39,101 nucleotides of DNA, from assembly GCA_002937995.1 (NCBI GenBank), contig PTLG01000005.1:1-39101 (forward strand). Reading direction: 5' to 3'. This DNA is from Alphaproteobacteria bacterium MarineAlpha3_Bin7 (GTDB lineage Bacteria > Pseudomonadota > Alphaproteobacteria > Rhodospirillales > UBA2165). Numbering within the stretch: position 1 is the stretch's first letter; the number at the start of each line of letters is the position of its first letter. Under the pieces are notes generated by a model, which worked only from the letters and a program-made list of their open reading frames with translations, did not search any database and was not told where the DNA came from. The translations under genes and the position numbers were made by a program. This document shows positions 1 through 9,585 of the stretch, in pieces.

Positions 1-1296
1 TGCACCAGGATCAGCTGATGGAGCGCCACCTTGATCAGTACCTGCATCTAATGCACTACCGACGGCTGCGTCGACAACATCAATTTCTGGAGCTATAGGA
101 GCCCCTGCTGGGTCACCACCTAGAGCACCTTCTAGTGCGCCGAAATCACCTGCTGGCTCACCAAACTCCTCGAAAGAAGCAACCGGGTCACCAGAAATAT
201 CGCCGCCACCGAATGCTTCGGCTACAACTGGTGCACCCTCTGGTCCGACTTCAACAGCATCATTGGCTTCCGCCCTAGCTTCAGTCATTTCAGGAGAAGC
301 AAATTCTGGGTTTCCAGTATCAAATGGATCCATATTAGCTGGCATTTCGAAAGTGCCAGGGTCTTGGAAATCACCAAAAGCATCTCCATCTGCTCCAGCC
401 ACGTCGCCTTGAAAATCTGAGACATCACCAGCAACTTCAGTAACATCACCAGTAACACCAGTTAAGTCACCAGAAACACCAGTAGCATCACCTGTAATTC
501 CAGTTACATCACCAGCAACTGCAGAAACATCACCAGTCATGCCAGAAACATCACCCGCTAAATTCGTGAAGTCACCAGTCATACCGCTAACATCGCCAGT
601 CATTGGTGAACCACAGCCCATAACAGGACCCATGTCACCTTGAATACCTGTCATGTCGCCGAAAATGTCACCCATATCACCCTCGATGCCACTTACGTCA
701 CCAGTAACAAAAGTCATGTCACCCGCGAGGCCACCGACATCACCTGAAACACCAGTCATATCACCTTCAATGTTAGACACATCACCTTCAATTCCACTCA
801 CGTCACCGCTGATACCTTCCATATCACCAGTAACACCTTCCATATCTCCAGTAACACCGCCAGCGTCATAATCACCTGCAACTTCTGCAAAGTCGGCTGG
901 TGATATACCAGCATCGCCCATTGCATCACCCATGGCCTGGAACATATCTCCCATTCCTTGAGCCATCTCTGCTGGCATTTCAAAACCGTCAGGCATCATG
1001 TCTGCAGCTGCATCCATCATCATCGGACCCATATCTGCAAAGTCCATGTTAGCCATCTGACCAAAATCAACAGAATCCATAAAAGCGTCAGCAACTTCTT
1101 CAAAGTTTTCCATAGTTAAGCCTGGCACTGCTCCACCATCTAAAGCTGTGCCAATTGTGTCCATAAAAGCATCTCCAGCAGCTTCGAGTCCACCACCGTC
1201 GCCTAAAGCAGCTCCGAAAGCCTCGCCTCCACCTTGAAACGCATCCATCATGGGACCAGCACCGCCGCCACCCATTGCGTCAAAAAATTCGTCCAT
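1..1296 (-). CDS. Extremely acidic Gly/Asp-rich heptad-repeat protein, C-terminus truncated by the window edge (432 codons visible)
   Basis: Hand translation from ATG at 1296-1294 (preceded by a GGAGGAG Shine-Dalgarno) stays open to base 1: MDEFFDAMGGGGAGPMMDAFQGGGEAF...GDMEGVTGDMEGISGDVSGIEGDVSNIE... Missing from the ORF track, probably because no stop lies in the window. Confidence 0.88.
   Translation of the reverse strand, partial: MDEFFDAMGGGGAGPMMDAFQGGGEAFGAALGDGGGLEAAGDAFMDTIGTALDGGAVPGLTMENFEEVADAFMDSVDFGQMANMDFADMGPMMMDAAADMMPDGFEMPAEMAQGMGDMFQAMGDAMGDAGISPADFAEVAGDYDAGGVTGDMEGVTGDMEGISGDVSGIEGDVSNIEGDMTGVSGDVGGLAGDMTFVTGDVSGIEGDMGDIFGDMTGIQGDMGPVMGCGSPMTGDVSGMTGDFTNLAGDVSGMTGDVSAVAGDVTGITGDATGVSGDLTGVTGDVTEVAGDVSDFQGDVAGADGDAFGDFQDPGTFEMPANMDPFDTGNPEFASPEMTEARAEANDAVEVGPEGAPVVAEAFGGGDISGDPVASFEEFGEPAGDFGALEGALGGDPAGAPIAPEIDVVDAAVGSALDAGTDQGGAPSADPGA
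367..849 (-). repeat. 23 tandem 21-nt units encoding heptads of consensus G-D-[VM]-[ST]-G-[VIM]-x
   Basis: Consecutive in-frame heptads from GDMEGVT to GDAFGDF, one degenerate (GCGSPMT). DNA copies are diverged by synonymous changes. Confidence 0.9.
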
Positions 1297-1454
1297 AAAC
1301 TCCTCCTACAAGTTAAACTAGCTAGTACATAAAATTGTTATAACAGTAATATCTTTTATTGTATGTGATAGTAGTCATACGACATTGAATAAACAAATAC
1401 AAACCCATAAAACTAGAATGAAATTAATGATAACCCTTGGTATTTTGGTAATAG

Positions 1455-2282
1455 CTATTTTGTATTGGATATTCGTGAATAGAGGGTAGCCAGAACCTCT
1501 TTGCCGGCACCTGTTCCGCTAAGAAGAGGTATCGTATGGGTAAGATCGGTATAAAAGGTTTCCCAAAAATAACTGCTATACTGCCCTCTAAACTGGCCTA
1601 GATCATCAAAGCCTATCTCACCCAATAGCTCGGCCTCTTCTAACGAGCGATAAAGTCTAACTAACCACTGATTATATTGAGATTGTGTCATAAAAGCCAT
1701 CATGTGTGCGGAACGTACGTAATAACAAAAAGTTGAAAACTCCTTTGAGGGAGTACTTCTTGATATATCGGACAATCTTATTGCAGATTTTACATCCTCG
1801 AGATTGAGATTTTTGAGAGATCTAAAATTCCTATCAATAAATAGTAAGCTCCTATTAATATAATCGGGCCACAGAACTGAATTCGACGATGGACCATCAT
1901 ATTCTTTATACTTTCCTTTACCAATATAGTACCTCACCAGGTTTTGATTGGGTTTTATTTCATCCTCCTCAAGTATTCCTCCAACAATACCCACATGCGC
2001 AATTAAAGTAGCAAGTATGAGATTGAAAAATAGTGGTGGTTCCACGTCACCCCTATCATGAAGGAAACCATTTAAGATTTGGAGTGCTATAATTCCAGCC
2101 CGTTTAGTATGATTTACATTGAGAAACAGGCTATTACTTATGGACATTTTTGATAAGGCCATGCGGGATATGTTAAGAGTATTTGTTAAAAGCTCTTGCT
2201 CGGCATCTCCATATATCCGGCGATGCATAGTTTCAACTTCCTCTGAGAAGTGCTCCACCTGCAAGCTTCTGAAGTCTATCAT
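1455..2282 (-). CDS. Degenerate HD-domain paralogue of the adjacent HD-GAF protein (predicted pseudo-phosphohydrolase)
   Basis: Aligns by eye with 2285..3637: FLNVNHTKRAG...LIAHVGIVGGILEEDE vs YHDVEHTCLVT...LFHDIGYIRGVLSDDDE, and again in the C-terminal half (SSYFWETFYTDLTHTIPLL vs PSFFYNFVYSHVSESLAYL). Confidence 0.7.
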   Translation of the reverse strand: MIDFRSLQVEHFSEEVETMHRRIYGDAEQELLTNTLNISRMALSKMSISNSLFLNVNHTKRAGIIALQILNGFLHDRGDVEPPLFFNLILATLIAHVGIVGGILEEDEIKPNQNLVRYYIGKGKYKEYDGPSSNSVLWPDYINRSLLFIDRNFRSLKNLNLEDVKSAIRLSDISRSTPSKEFSTFCYYVRSAHMMAFMTQSQYNQWLVRLYRSLEEAELLGEIGFDDLGQFRGQYSSYFWETFYTDLTHTIPLLSGTGAGKEVLATLYSRISNTK

Positions 2283-2284
2283 AT

Positions 2285-3637
2285 CTACTTAAACTCTCTG
2301 GAAATATCGTACCCAATTTGAGCCATCATCTCCAAAGCTTGGGCATCCGGTACCTCTGGCTTTAGTGAATAAATTTCAAAAACGTATTTGAGATCCTTTG
2401 AAGTATAAACTGGAAAGGCTAGGGCCCCCCTTACTCCTATGTCCTTCGCATGCTTAGCCCTGGGAAAATTCTTATCAATAGTGACGTCCTCTACCCATAT
2501 TGGTTCTTTTTCTTTCCACACTCTACCCGGCAAACCCTGACCAATTTTAAAACTTGTTTCCATAGTAATATCTTGAAAAGCCTTTGTTCCTTTTTTCCTG
2601 TTATTAAAAAACCAGATAGATGTCGGTGAAAGAGTTTTTCCCTTTTTATTTACCTCGTATATGTGTCCCACGGGCCAACCCTGGTATTCACAAACCTCGG
2701 CCAGAATTTGCTCTAAACTCGCATTCAGATCATTAGATTTTAAAATTTTGGGAATCCTGGATAGCAATTCGAACCCATCATTAGAAAGTATAGCTCTATG
2801 TTCTTGGGAAAATACGTTTGAATAAAGTTGCGATGTCCATTTTCTTCCACTGTCTGTATCTGCCAGATACGCAAGTGACTCACTTACGTGGGAATATACA
2901 AAATTATAGAAAAAAGAAGGATAAGAAGAAGCTAAATCATGTGCACTCTTGTATCCAAGCCTAGTAGCAGCCCCAGTTTCATAAAATTCATAATAAAGCG
3001 CAGGTATTTTTTTTATGTAATTGGGATCTGCTAGCTGTCCAACCAGGTCAGCTGACTGTATCATATTTGCTAGTTCCACAAAATTCTCATCGTTTCTGCC
3101 CTCAATGTTCCGGCTAGATGGAACTGGGAACTCTGTTTGACTAATCAAACTGGATAGATACCCAACATCAACGTCAGGGTGCCAGTTCCTGTCAGCTACA
3201 AATTGCTGCCCCCGAAAGACATGATAGGGCGTCAAAGCGGCATCCGTACATTCTGGTGCCAATTGCAACTTTTTTCCTGAGGCGTCAATTAATTGGCCTT
3301 TCTCATCGTCATCCGAGAGAACGCCCCTGATGTAGCCAATATCATGGAATAAACAGGCTATTGTAAAGTGCAGCCAATCACTGGCGGAGAGATCCCCCCT
3401 CCGAAGCCCTCTTCCTAAAAACATATCTTGTCCACACAGCGTAACTAGACAAGTATGTTCCACATCGTGATACAACGCATCCGTTTTTCCAATTAATGTA
3501 AGAGCAGTTCTAACCGCTCCATCTAGTATTTCAGAATAGGCATTGGGGCTGTTGGGACAAATAATATCTCTATAATCGTTCAAACGGCCAATTAACAAAC
3601 TTTCTAAGCTTGCGATATCATTCGTGTTAACTGCCAA
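2285..3637 (-). CDS. HD-domain phosphohydrolase with C-terminal GAF domain
   Basis: H...HD...D pattern (VEHT, LFHDIGY, QSADLVGQ) followed by a GAF-like segment (IWVEDVTIDKNFPRAKHAKDIGVRGALAFPVY). Confidence 0.75.
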   Translation of the reverse strand: MAVNTNDIASLESLLIGRLNDYRDIICPNSPNAYSEILDGAVRTALTLIGKTDALYHDVEHTCLVTLCGQDMFLGRGLRRGDLSASDWLHFTIACLFHDIGYIRGVLSDDDEKGQLIDASGKKLQLAPECTDAALTPYHVFRGQQFVADRNWHPDVDVGYLSSLISQTEFPVPSSRNIEGRNDENFVELANMIQSADLVGQLADPNYIKKIPALYYEFYETGAATRLGYKSAHDLASSYPSFFYNFVYSHVSESLAYLADTDSGRKWTSQLYSNVFSQEHRAILSNDGFELLSRIPKILKSNDLNASLEQILAEVCEYQGWPVGHIYEVNKKGKTLSPTSIWFFNNRKKGTKAFQDITMETSFKIGQGLPGRVWKEKEPIWVEDVTIDKNFPRAKHAKDIGVRGALAFPVYTSKDLKYVFEIYSLKPEVPDAQALEMMAQIGYDISREFK

Positions 3638-4119
3638 ATTACCCCCCTATTGCTCCAACTCTTTTGCCCAACCGGATTTGATATCAAATTATTTATTTTA
3701 TACAAGTCTATACTAGAGTAGTTTTAAATCTCAAACCTTTTCCATCTTTGCAAAATCCTACAAAAACAACTTGTTATTAAGATTTGGTTTAGGTCTGCCT
3801 TGAAATCTAGATTAATTATGCATATTTATTAATCAAAATAAAAGAAATAATTTTTTTGCTTAGTTTTTAATCATATTTACCTGTTACCAAACTATGGGTC
3901 TAAATAAATTGTTCAAACTTAGCCTACCTATAAGCAATTAGGAAAGTACTTTGAAGTTTAGAAACATGCTACAGTCTAAAGCCCTGATACAAAAGTTTTA
4001 CCCATCAAGCAAAAAATATAAAACTATGTTGACCTTAACTAGTTACTACCAAAAATTAGTTATTGTTAGTTTATAAAAAAGTAAGGTATACACAATTTTG
4101 TAATATTTTCTAGAAAGCC

Positions 4120-4566
4120 ATGACCACTAAACAACTCAAAACTCAAATTGACTGGATGTGCCTAACTACCTGGCAAAAAGCCAGTTACAATACACTCTGG
4201 TGTCTTATTGGCTGCTCAATTGGTGATTTAGGAACTATTTATTTTTTTCAAGTTTCTGATTTTAATGTACCAACGGTTTATATAATGGCACTTGCCGTAG
4301 TAAATGGAATCATTACATCAATTATCCTGGAAACCATCATTCTTTCTAGACAGATGTCCCTCAACCTTGCCTTTAAAACGGCCATTGGCATGTCCTTGAT
4401 TTCCATGATTGCCATGGAGGCTGCCATGAACGTTACGGATGTCATGCTTACAGGTGGCGCAGTTCTAACTTGGTGGGTGATACCTTTTATGCTCGCAGCA
4501 GGTTTCGTTACACCTCTGCCCTATAACTACTGGCGCCTGAAGGCGCTTGGTAAAGCTTGTCACTAA
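4120..4566 (+). CDS. DUF4396-like small membrane protein
   Basis: 148 aa, several hydrophobic helices; WQKASYNTLWCLIGCSIGDLG and IAMEAAMNVTDVMLTGG resemble the DUF4396 family. Confidence 0.6.
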   Translation: MTTKQLKTQIDWMCLTTWQKASYNTLWCLIGCSIGDLGTIYFFQVSDFNVPTVYIMALAVVNGIITSIILETIILSRQMSLNLAFKTAIGMSLISMIAMEAAMNVTDVMLTGGAVLTWWVIPFMLAAGFVTPLPYNYWRLKALGKACH

Positions 4567-4616
4567 GCTCACAATCGCTATTGTCTAATAAACCAATTTA
4601 GTCGTTCAAATAATCC

Positions 4617-7600
4617 CTAACTTAAAGCCCTATATTTTGACGCAATAGTGCGCAAACCAACTCTTATATCTTCAGTTACAACAATAAGAGAAGGAACGAC
4701 GAATAAAATTAATAATGTGGCAATGCCTAATCCAAATACTATGGTAATTGCCATAGGAATAAGAAACTGTGCCTGCATACTCCGCTCAAACATAAGGGGC
4801 GTCAATCCTCCGATAGTAGTAATCGAGGTAAGGATGATAGGTCTAAACCTGTCACATGACGCACCTATAATAGCGTCAAAAAGTGTTTCAGATTTTATAC
4901 GCTGGTCTACGGTAGTCGCTAAGATAATAGAACCATTTATAACGATACCCGACAAACCCACCAAACCGATTAAGCTCAAAATAGTAAGATTATAACCTAG
5001 TAGCCAGTGTCCTATTACGGCCCCAATGAAACCCATCGGGATAACAGCCATCACAGCAAAAGGTCGACTATAGCTAGCGAAGGCCCAAGCTAAAACAATA
5101 TAGATACCACTCAAGCCTACCAACATCCCAAGCTTCATGTCGGCAAATGTTTCTTGCTCCTCTTCGGCCTTACCCGAGAAGTACACCTCCAACCCATATC
5201 TACGCGCAATCTGGTAAACGCCGTCTTTCTCTACTGCGGATAATATTTTACCAACTGATGTAATTGCAGAATCGATATCTGCAGTAACTGCAATCTGCCT
5301 ATTTCCATTTTCTCTTTTCACTTTCGCAAAACCAAATTTTTCTCTTTGTTTCACAACTTGAGATAAAGGTACCTCCTTGCCATTCTTTGCCCTAAGATAA
5401 AGAGAGTCTAACAATCCAGATTTAATTTGACTTCTTGGATACTGAACCCGAACCGCTATTTCCTCATCCTCTCTTGCAAATCTTTTGGCAACTCTACCTT
5501 CAATGGCATTCCTGACCTGCCTACCCACATCCTCAGTGCTAAAACCTAGCGATCGGCCTCGCTTTGTGACTTCTAGTATGACTTCCCTTTTCCCGTATGG
5601 AATATCATCCTCAATGTCATTCACTCCTGGATATCTTCGTAATAAGGTAATTAGCTCAGCACCAGCTAACTTAAGCTTGTCTATATCAGAACCCATCAAC
5701 CGTATATCAATGTCTCTACCAGGGGGGCCTCCTCTCACTTCCTGAATGGTATAATTCTTTAACCCTGCAATCGGCTGCACCTCTTCCCGCCAACTTTTAA
5801 TGAAGCTATTTAGACGGATAGTTCTTTTGTCTGCAGTAAGGAGCTCAACAATTAGACCGCCTATAGCATCATCAAAGGCTGAATTGTTTTGCAGGTTGGC
5901 ATTCACAGAAATTGGAATACCAACTTTAATAATACTCATTTTTATAAGATTATTTTCGGATCCAAGCTTATTTTCTGCAGCCGCATAGGCAGCCCTCTCA
6001 AGCTCTTTAATCATCTTAACAGTCTCAGAACGTGGTGTGCCAGAGACCATCTTAACATTTACAATAACTTTATCCGACTCTGGGGTGGGGAAGAAATTAA
6101 AACCTATACGACCACTGGCAACCAAGCCAATTACTGCAATTAACAAGGCAATAGTCGCCGCCAAAGTTGCGTATCTCCACTCTACTGAAAATTTCACAAG
6201 AGATCTAAACTTGCCGTCTCTAAAGGCATTAAATTTTTTATCAAACTTTTCTCTAAAACTTGTGTAAAAGCGAGGACTGCTTAGCTCGACGTTAAAACCG
6301 TGACTTAGATGCCCGGGCAAAACGTAAAAGCATTCCAGCAAACTCGCTAAGAGCACAGCTACGATTACCAAAGGTATAGCAGCAATAACTTGGCCAATTA
6401 TCCCACCTATTAATATAAGTGGTAAAAAAGAACACATTGTGGTCAGTGCGGCACAAACTACCGGAGCAGCCATCCTTCTAGCGCCGGCGACAGCAGAATC
6501 AAAACGGCCTAAACCTGTCCGTCGCCTATACTCGGCATGTTCACCAACGACAATTGCATCATCTACAACTATTCCTAGAGCCATGATTAAGCCAAACAAA
6601 CTAATCATATTAATTGACTGACCTGTAGCCAACATTACTCCAAAAGTTGCCATAAAACATATGGGAATACCGAGTAACACCCAAAATGCTACAGAAGCTT
6701 CGAGGAATATAAAAAGGATAAGCATAACCAGCACAAGACCGCTTATCCCGTTTCTGACCAACAAATTTATTCGTTCATCCAGTAGATTTGTTGCTGTATC
6801 ATATTTTTCGACTATTAAGTTAGGCGGCCAGGTTGTGCTCTCCTCCTCAACATACTCATTGATTTTTTTCGCTAATACTAATGCGTCAGTATTCAAAGAT
6901 CTCTGGAGATGGAGCTCAATGGCAAGATTACCCTCTCTAATGGCATAGGCTCCACCATCCTCAAAGGCTTCCCTGACGTTAGCAATATCTCTAAGATACA
7001 ATTTCTGTCCATCACCTAACGACTTAATTTCTAATGACCCGAGACTATTAGCATTTGTTAACAAGCCCAAACTTCTAACCTGCCTCAATCCTCTACCAAT
7101 ATTTCCCGACGGCAAATCTACCGAGGTTTTTTCTATACCCGCCGCGATATCAGATAATGTTAAATCAAGGCGCCTAAGGTTTTTTTCATCCGCTTCAACA
7201 AGTATTTCCTCATTTCTACTTCCAAAAAGATCAATTTTATCTATACCCCTTGCTAACAAATCATCCCTTATTCGCTTAGCATGTGCCTTAATCGCAAGCT
7301 CTGAAATATCGCCGGACAATACTAAGCGTGTTATAGTTTCATAGCGAATGATCCTTTTAATCTCAGGTTTTTCCGAATCTACTGGTAAAGTTGTTATACG
7401 AGACACTGAAGACTCAATGTTTGATAGGGCCGACTGCATATCAGAGCCAGCCTCGAACTCTATAGATACTACCCCAGAGCCCTCGTAAGAGGTGCTCCTC
7501 ACTCTTTTTACTGAGTCAAGGAACCTGACTTCCGGCTCAATCAACTGGATAATATTATTATCAATATCCTCAGAATTGGCTCCCGGCCATTTTACAGTGA

Positions 7601-7793
7601 TGTTAACTACGTCAATGCCAAAGCTAGGCAAAAACTGAGAATTCATTTTTGTAATGCCCCAAGCACCCGCTACCAACATCAACAACATAATTAAATTTGC
7701 GGCAGTCGGATGGCTGGCAAACAGTGAAATTGGGCCATCTACAACTTTTCCACTTTTTTCATTATTGGAAACCGGGTTTGGTCTAATTGGCAT
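4617..7793 (-). CDS. RND-family efflux transporter permease (AcrB/MMPL-like)
   Basis: 1058 aa; N-terminal TM plus MNSQFLPSFGIDVVNITVKWPGA; TM4 relay LGIVVDDAIVVGEHAEYRRR; duplicated RND topology. Confidence 0.92.
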   Translation of the reverse strand: MPIRPNPVSNNEKSGKVVDGPISLFASHPTAANLIMLLMLVAGAWGITKMNSQFLPSFGIDVVNITVKWPGANSEDIDNNIIQLIEPEVRFLDSVKRVRSTSYEGSGVVSIEFEAGSDMQSALSNIESSVSRITTLPVDSEKPEIKRIIRYETITRLVLSGDISELAIKAHAKRIRDDLLARGIDKIDLFGSRNEEILVEADEKNLRRLDLTLSDIAAGIEKTSVDLPSGNIGRGLRQVRSLGLLTNANSLGSLEIKSLGDGQKLYLRDIANVREAFEDGGAYAIREGNLAIELHLQRSLNTDALVLAKKINEYVEEESTTWPPNLIVEKYDTATNLLDERINLLVRNGISGLVLVMLILFIFLEASVAFWVLLGIPICFMATFGVMLATGQSINMISLFGLIMALGIVVDDAIVVGEHAEYRRRTGLGRFDSAVAGARRMAAPVVCAALTTMCSFLPLILIGGIIGQVIAAIPLVIVAVLLASLLECFYVLPGHLSHGFNVELSSPRFYTSFREKFDKKFNAFRDGKFRSLVKFSVEWRYATLAATIALLIAVIGLVASGRIGFNFFPTPESDKVIVNVKMVSGTPRSETVKMIKELERAAYAAAENKLGSENNLIKMSIIKVGIPISVNANLQNNSAFDDAIGGLIVELLTADKRTIRLNSFIKSWREEVQPIAGLKNYTIQEVRGGPPGRDIDIRLMGSDIDKLKLAGAELITLLRRYPGVNDIEDDIPYGKREVILEVTKRGRSLGFSTEDVGRQVRNAIEGRVAKRFAREDEEIAVRVQYPRSQIKSGLLDSLYLRAKNGKEVPLSQVVKQREKFGFAKVKRENGNRQIAVTADIDSAITSVGKILSAVEKDGVYQIARRYGLEVYFSGKAEEEQETFADMKLGMLVGLSGIYIVLAWAFASYSRPFAVMAVIPMGFIGAVIGHWLLGYNLTILSLIGLVGLSGIVINGSIILATTVDQRIKSETLFDAIIGASCDRFRPIILTSITTIGGLTPLMFERSMQAQFLIPMAITIVFGLGIATLLILFVVPSLIVVTEDIRVGLRTIASKYRALS

Positions 7794-7810
7794 CTATAGT
7801 CCCAACTTAC

Positions 7811-9097
7811 TCAACGTGATTCAACTTTAAGGCCCTCAGCCATCTCTGGAAATGGCTTTACTGCCACAAGCTCTCCGTCCAACTTGTCGTCTGAAATGAG
7901 AACCCAGTCAGGACCTAATTGAGCAATCTCTACATTTAACCGCTTTAACCGCCCCTCACGGATAATAAACAAATACTTATTATCTAATAAAGCTGACCTG
8001 GGTATCTTGATCACATCATTATAGATGCGTCCTGGGATACCAACTGCAACAAAAGCTCCAGGCCGAAGTGGAGTGGTAAAATTTAGACCAAGTAATCTAG
8101 CAAAGATATCTATCCCTCCGCTTGTTGAGTCTATTTCAGCACCAAGTCTCTCTATAATAGCTTCAAAACTTAAGTTCTTTTTACCCACCTTCCAGGTTAC
8201 CTCTATTTTTCTTCCAATCAGGCCATCCGGAACTGAAACCTTATTTTGGTCGGCACCATTCATATTATCTAATAGCCCCCCAAAATCAGACTCAGAAAGG
8301 CGAAAGCGAACCTCCAATCGATCTGACTGAATTAACCTCGCTAAGCGATCTGTACTCCTAACATACTGTCCTATTGAGGCGTCAACGTTTGCCAAAAAAC
8401 CGTTAAAAGGCGCCAGCAATCTGGTTTCTTCAAGATTTCTCTTAGCTAAACTATAAGCCGACTGTGCTCTTTTAGCTGATGCTTGATGCTGCTTTAATCT
8501 GTTTTTTAATCGAATTATTGTCTGATTCCTTAATGTTGCAGCTTTGCTCGCTTCATTGAATGCTATGACACTATCATCCACAGATTTTCTGGAAGTCGTT
8601 CCTTGCTTTACTAGTTTCTGCCGCCTATTCATATCTTTTTTTCGAAGACTTAGTTGAGATTTTGAAATAGATAAAAGCTTTATTTCGGAGACCAATTCGG
8701 CCTTTGTCTCTGAAATTCTGGTTAACACTTCTGTTACTGCTGCCTTACGATCAACAAGCTCTAGCTCGTAATCGTGGCGATCTATGCCAACAATTAAATC
8801 TCCCTCGTTAATTATGGCCCCCTCAAATAACCGTTCACCCACATTTACTATCCTGCCAGAAACTAAAGATCTTAAATCTGCCTGATTACCAGCTACTATG
8901 CTGCCATATTCAATAATCTTTGGTTGGAAATCTTCTTTAGAAACCCGTATAGCCGATATAGGCCAGATTTTCTCTGCACTGGGTTCGGCCTCTACTGCAG
9001 GTCCAGTACCTTTCAAAATGATAAAAATAACTATGCCGAGAGCCAAGATCCCCAAAGGCACTAATATTCTCAAAAATTTTTTATCAAATTTAAACAT
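7811..9097 (-). CDS. RND efflux periplasmic adaptor (HlyD/AcrA-like membrane fusion protein)
   Basis: 428 aa, N-terminal TM anchor, lipoyl-like and coiled-coil segments, LLAPFNGFLANVDASIGQYV; immediately upstream of the RND permease. Confidence 0.9.
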   Translation of the reverse strand: MFKFDKKFLRILVPLGILALGIVIFIILKGTGPAVEAEPSAEKIWPISAIRVSKEDFQPKIIEYGSIVAGNQADLRSLVSGRIVNVGERLFEGAIINEGDLIVGIDRHDYELELVDRKAAVTEVLTRISETKAELVSEIKLLSISKSQLSLRKKDMNRRQKLVKQGTTSRKSVDDSVIAFNEASKAATLRNQTIIRLKNRLKQHQASAKRAQSAYSLAKRNLEETRLLAPFNGFLANVDASIGQYVRSTDRLARLIQSDRLEVRFRLSESDFGGLLDNMNGADQNKVSVPDGLIGRKIEVTWKVGKKNLSFEAIIERLGAEIDSTSGGIDIFARLLGLNFTTPLRPGAFVAVGIPGRIYNDVIKIPRSALLDNKYLFIIREGRLKRLNVEIAQLGPDWVLISDDKLDGELVAVKPFPEMAEGLKVESR

Positions 9098-9186
9098 GTT
9101 AGACTATATGACTCATATAAGTTTCTATGTACTAGATATTCCGTAAAAGTAGGTTGTGGGAAAAAACAATCAAAATAGCAATATTT

Positions 9187-9528
9187 CTACTCACCTTTTT
9201 TGATAACAAAAGTAAAAACACCATCTAGATCGGAGCTACTAAGTAATTTGTGACCTCCAGTTTTGCAAAGTAATTTGAAATCTCTAACGGTCGCCGGGTC
9301 TGTGGCTTGCACTTTTACTAGTTCACCAACATTCATTTCTCTTAACACTTTCTTAGTCTGTAAAATGGTTATTGGACACTTCAGCCCCTTCAGATCAAGA
9401 TCAAGCTGTTCTGCATCTAATTTAGATGGGTATCCAAGCACTGGACACTCTCCTTTAATACTAACTACTGATTGTATTATTAATTCTAATAATGATGAAG
9501 ATATAGGTTCATAAACTAGGCAAATCAA
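9187..9528 (-). CDS. TusA-family sulfur carrier/sulfurtransferase-like protein (N-terminal start uncertain)
   Basis: LDLKGLKCPITILQTKKVLREMNVGELVKVQATDPATVRDFKLLCKTGGHKLL matches the TusA/SirA pattern with the conserved CP dipeptide. Confidence 0.85.
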   Translation of the reverse strand: MICLVYEPISSSLLELIIQSVVSIKGECPVLGYPSKLDAEQLDLDLKGLKCPITILQTKKVLREMNVGELVKVQATDPATVRDFKLLCKTGGHKLLSSSDLDGVFTFVIKKGE

Positions 9529-9585
9529 ACTATTACGTATCTTTTATTGATTGTTACGTTCTCGATAAAAGCTGCTTACTCAACT

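Noticed and set aside
367-849. 21-bp periodicity suggestive of a CRISPR or satellite array
   Set aside because: No conserved repeat/unique spacer structure; the period is exactly seven codons of a long open frame with synonymous divergence, so it is a protein repeat.
653-983. Track ORFs 653..871 (+) and 798..983 (-) as genes
   Set aside because: Both lie in other frames of the heptad-repeat gene; their low-complexity peptides are by-products of the 21-nt repeat.
3638-4119. 480-bp AT-rich non-coding region as a possible ncRNA or origin-like element
   Set aside because: I found no convincing stem structures, iterons or tRNA-like signals; most simply a divergent promoter region.
4648-6948. Seven plus-strand ORFs (4648..6948) opposite the RND permease
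   Set aside because: Antisense to a convincing 1058-aa RND protein; no start signals or recognisable domains.
4617-9097. RND system as a heavy-metal (CusA/CzcA-type) exporter because of nearby copper genes
   Set aside because: I could not identify a diagnostic HME metal-relay motif, and the permease is separated from the copper genes by the TusA-like gene; left as a generic RND system.
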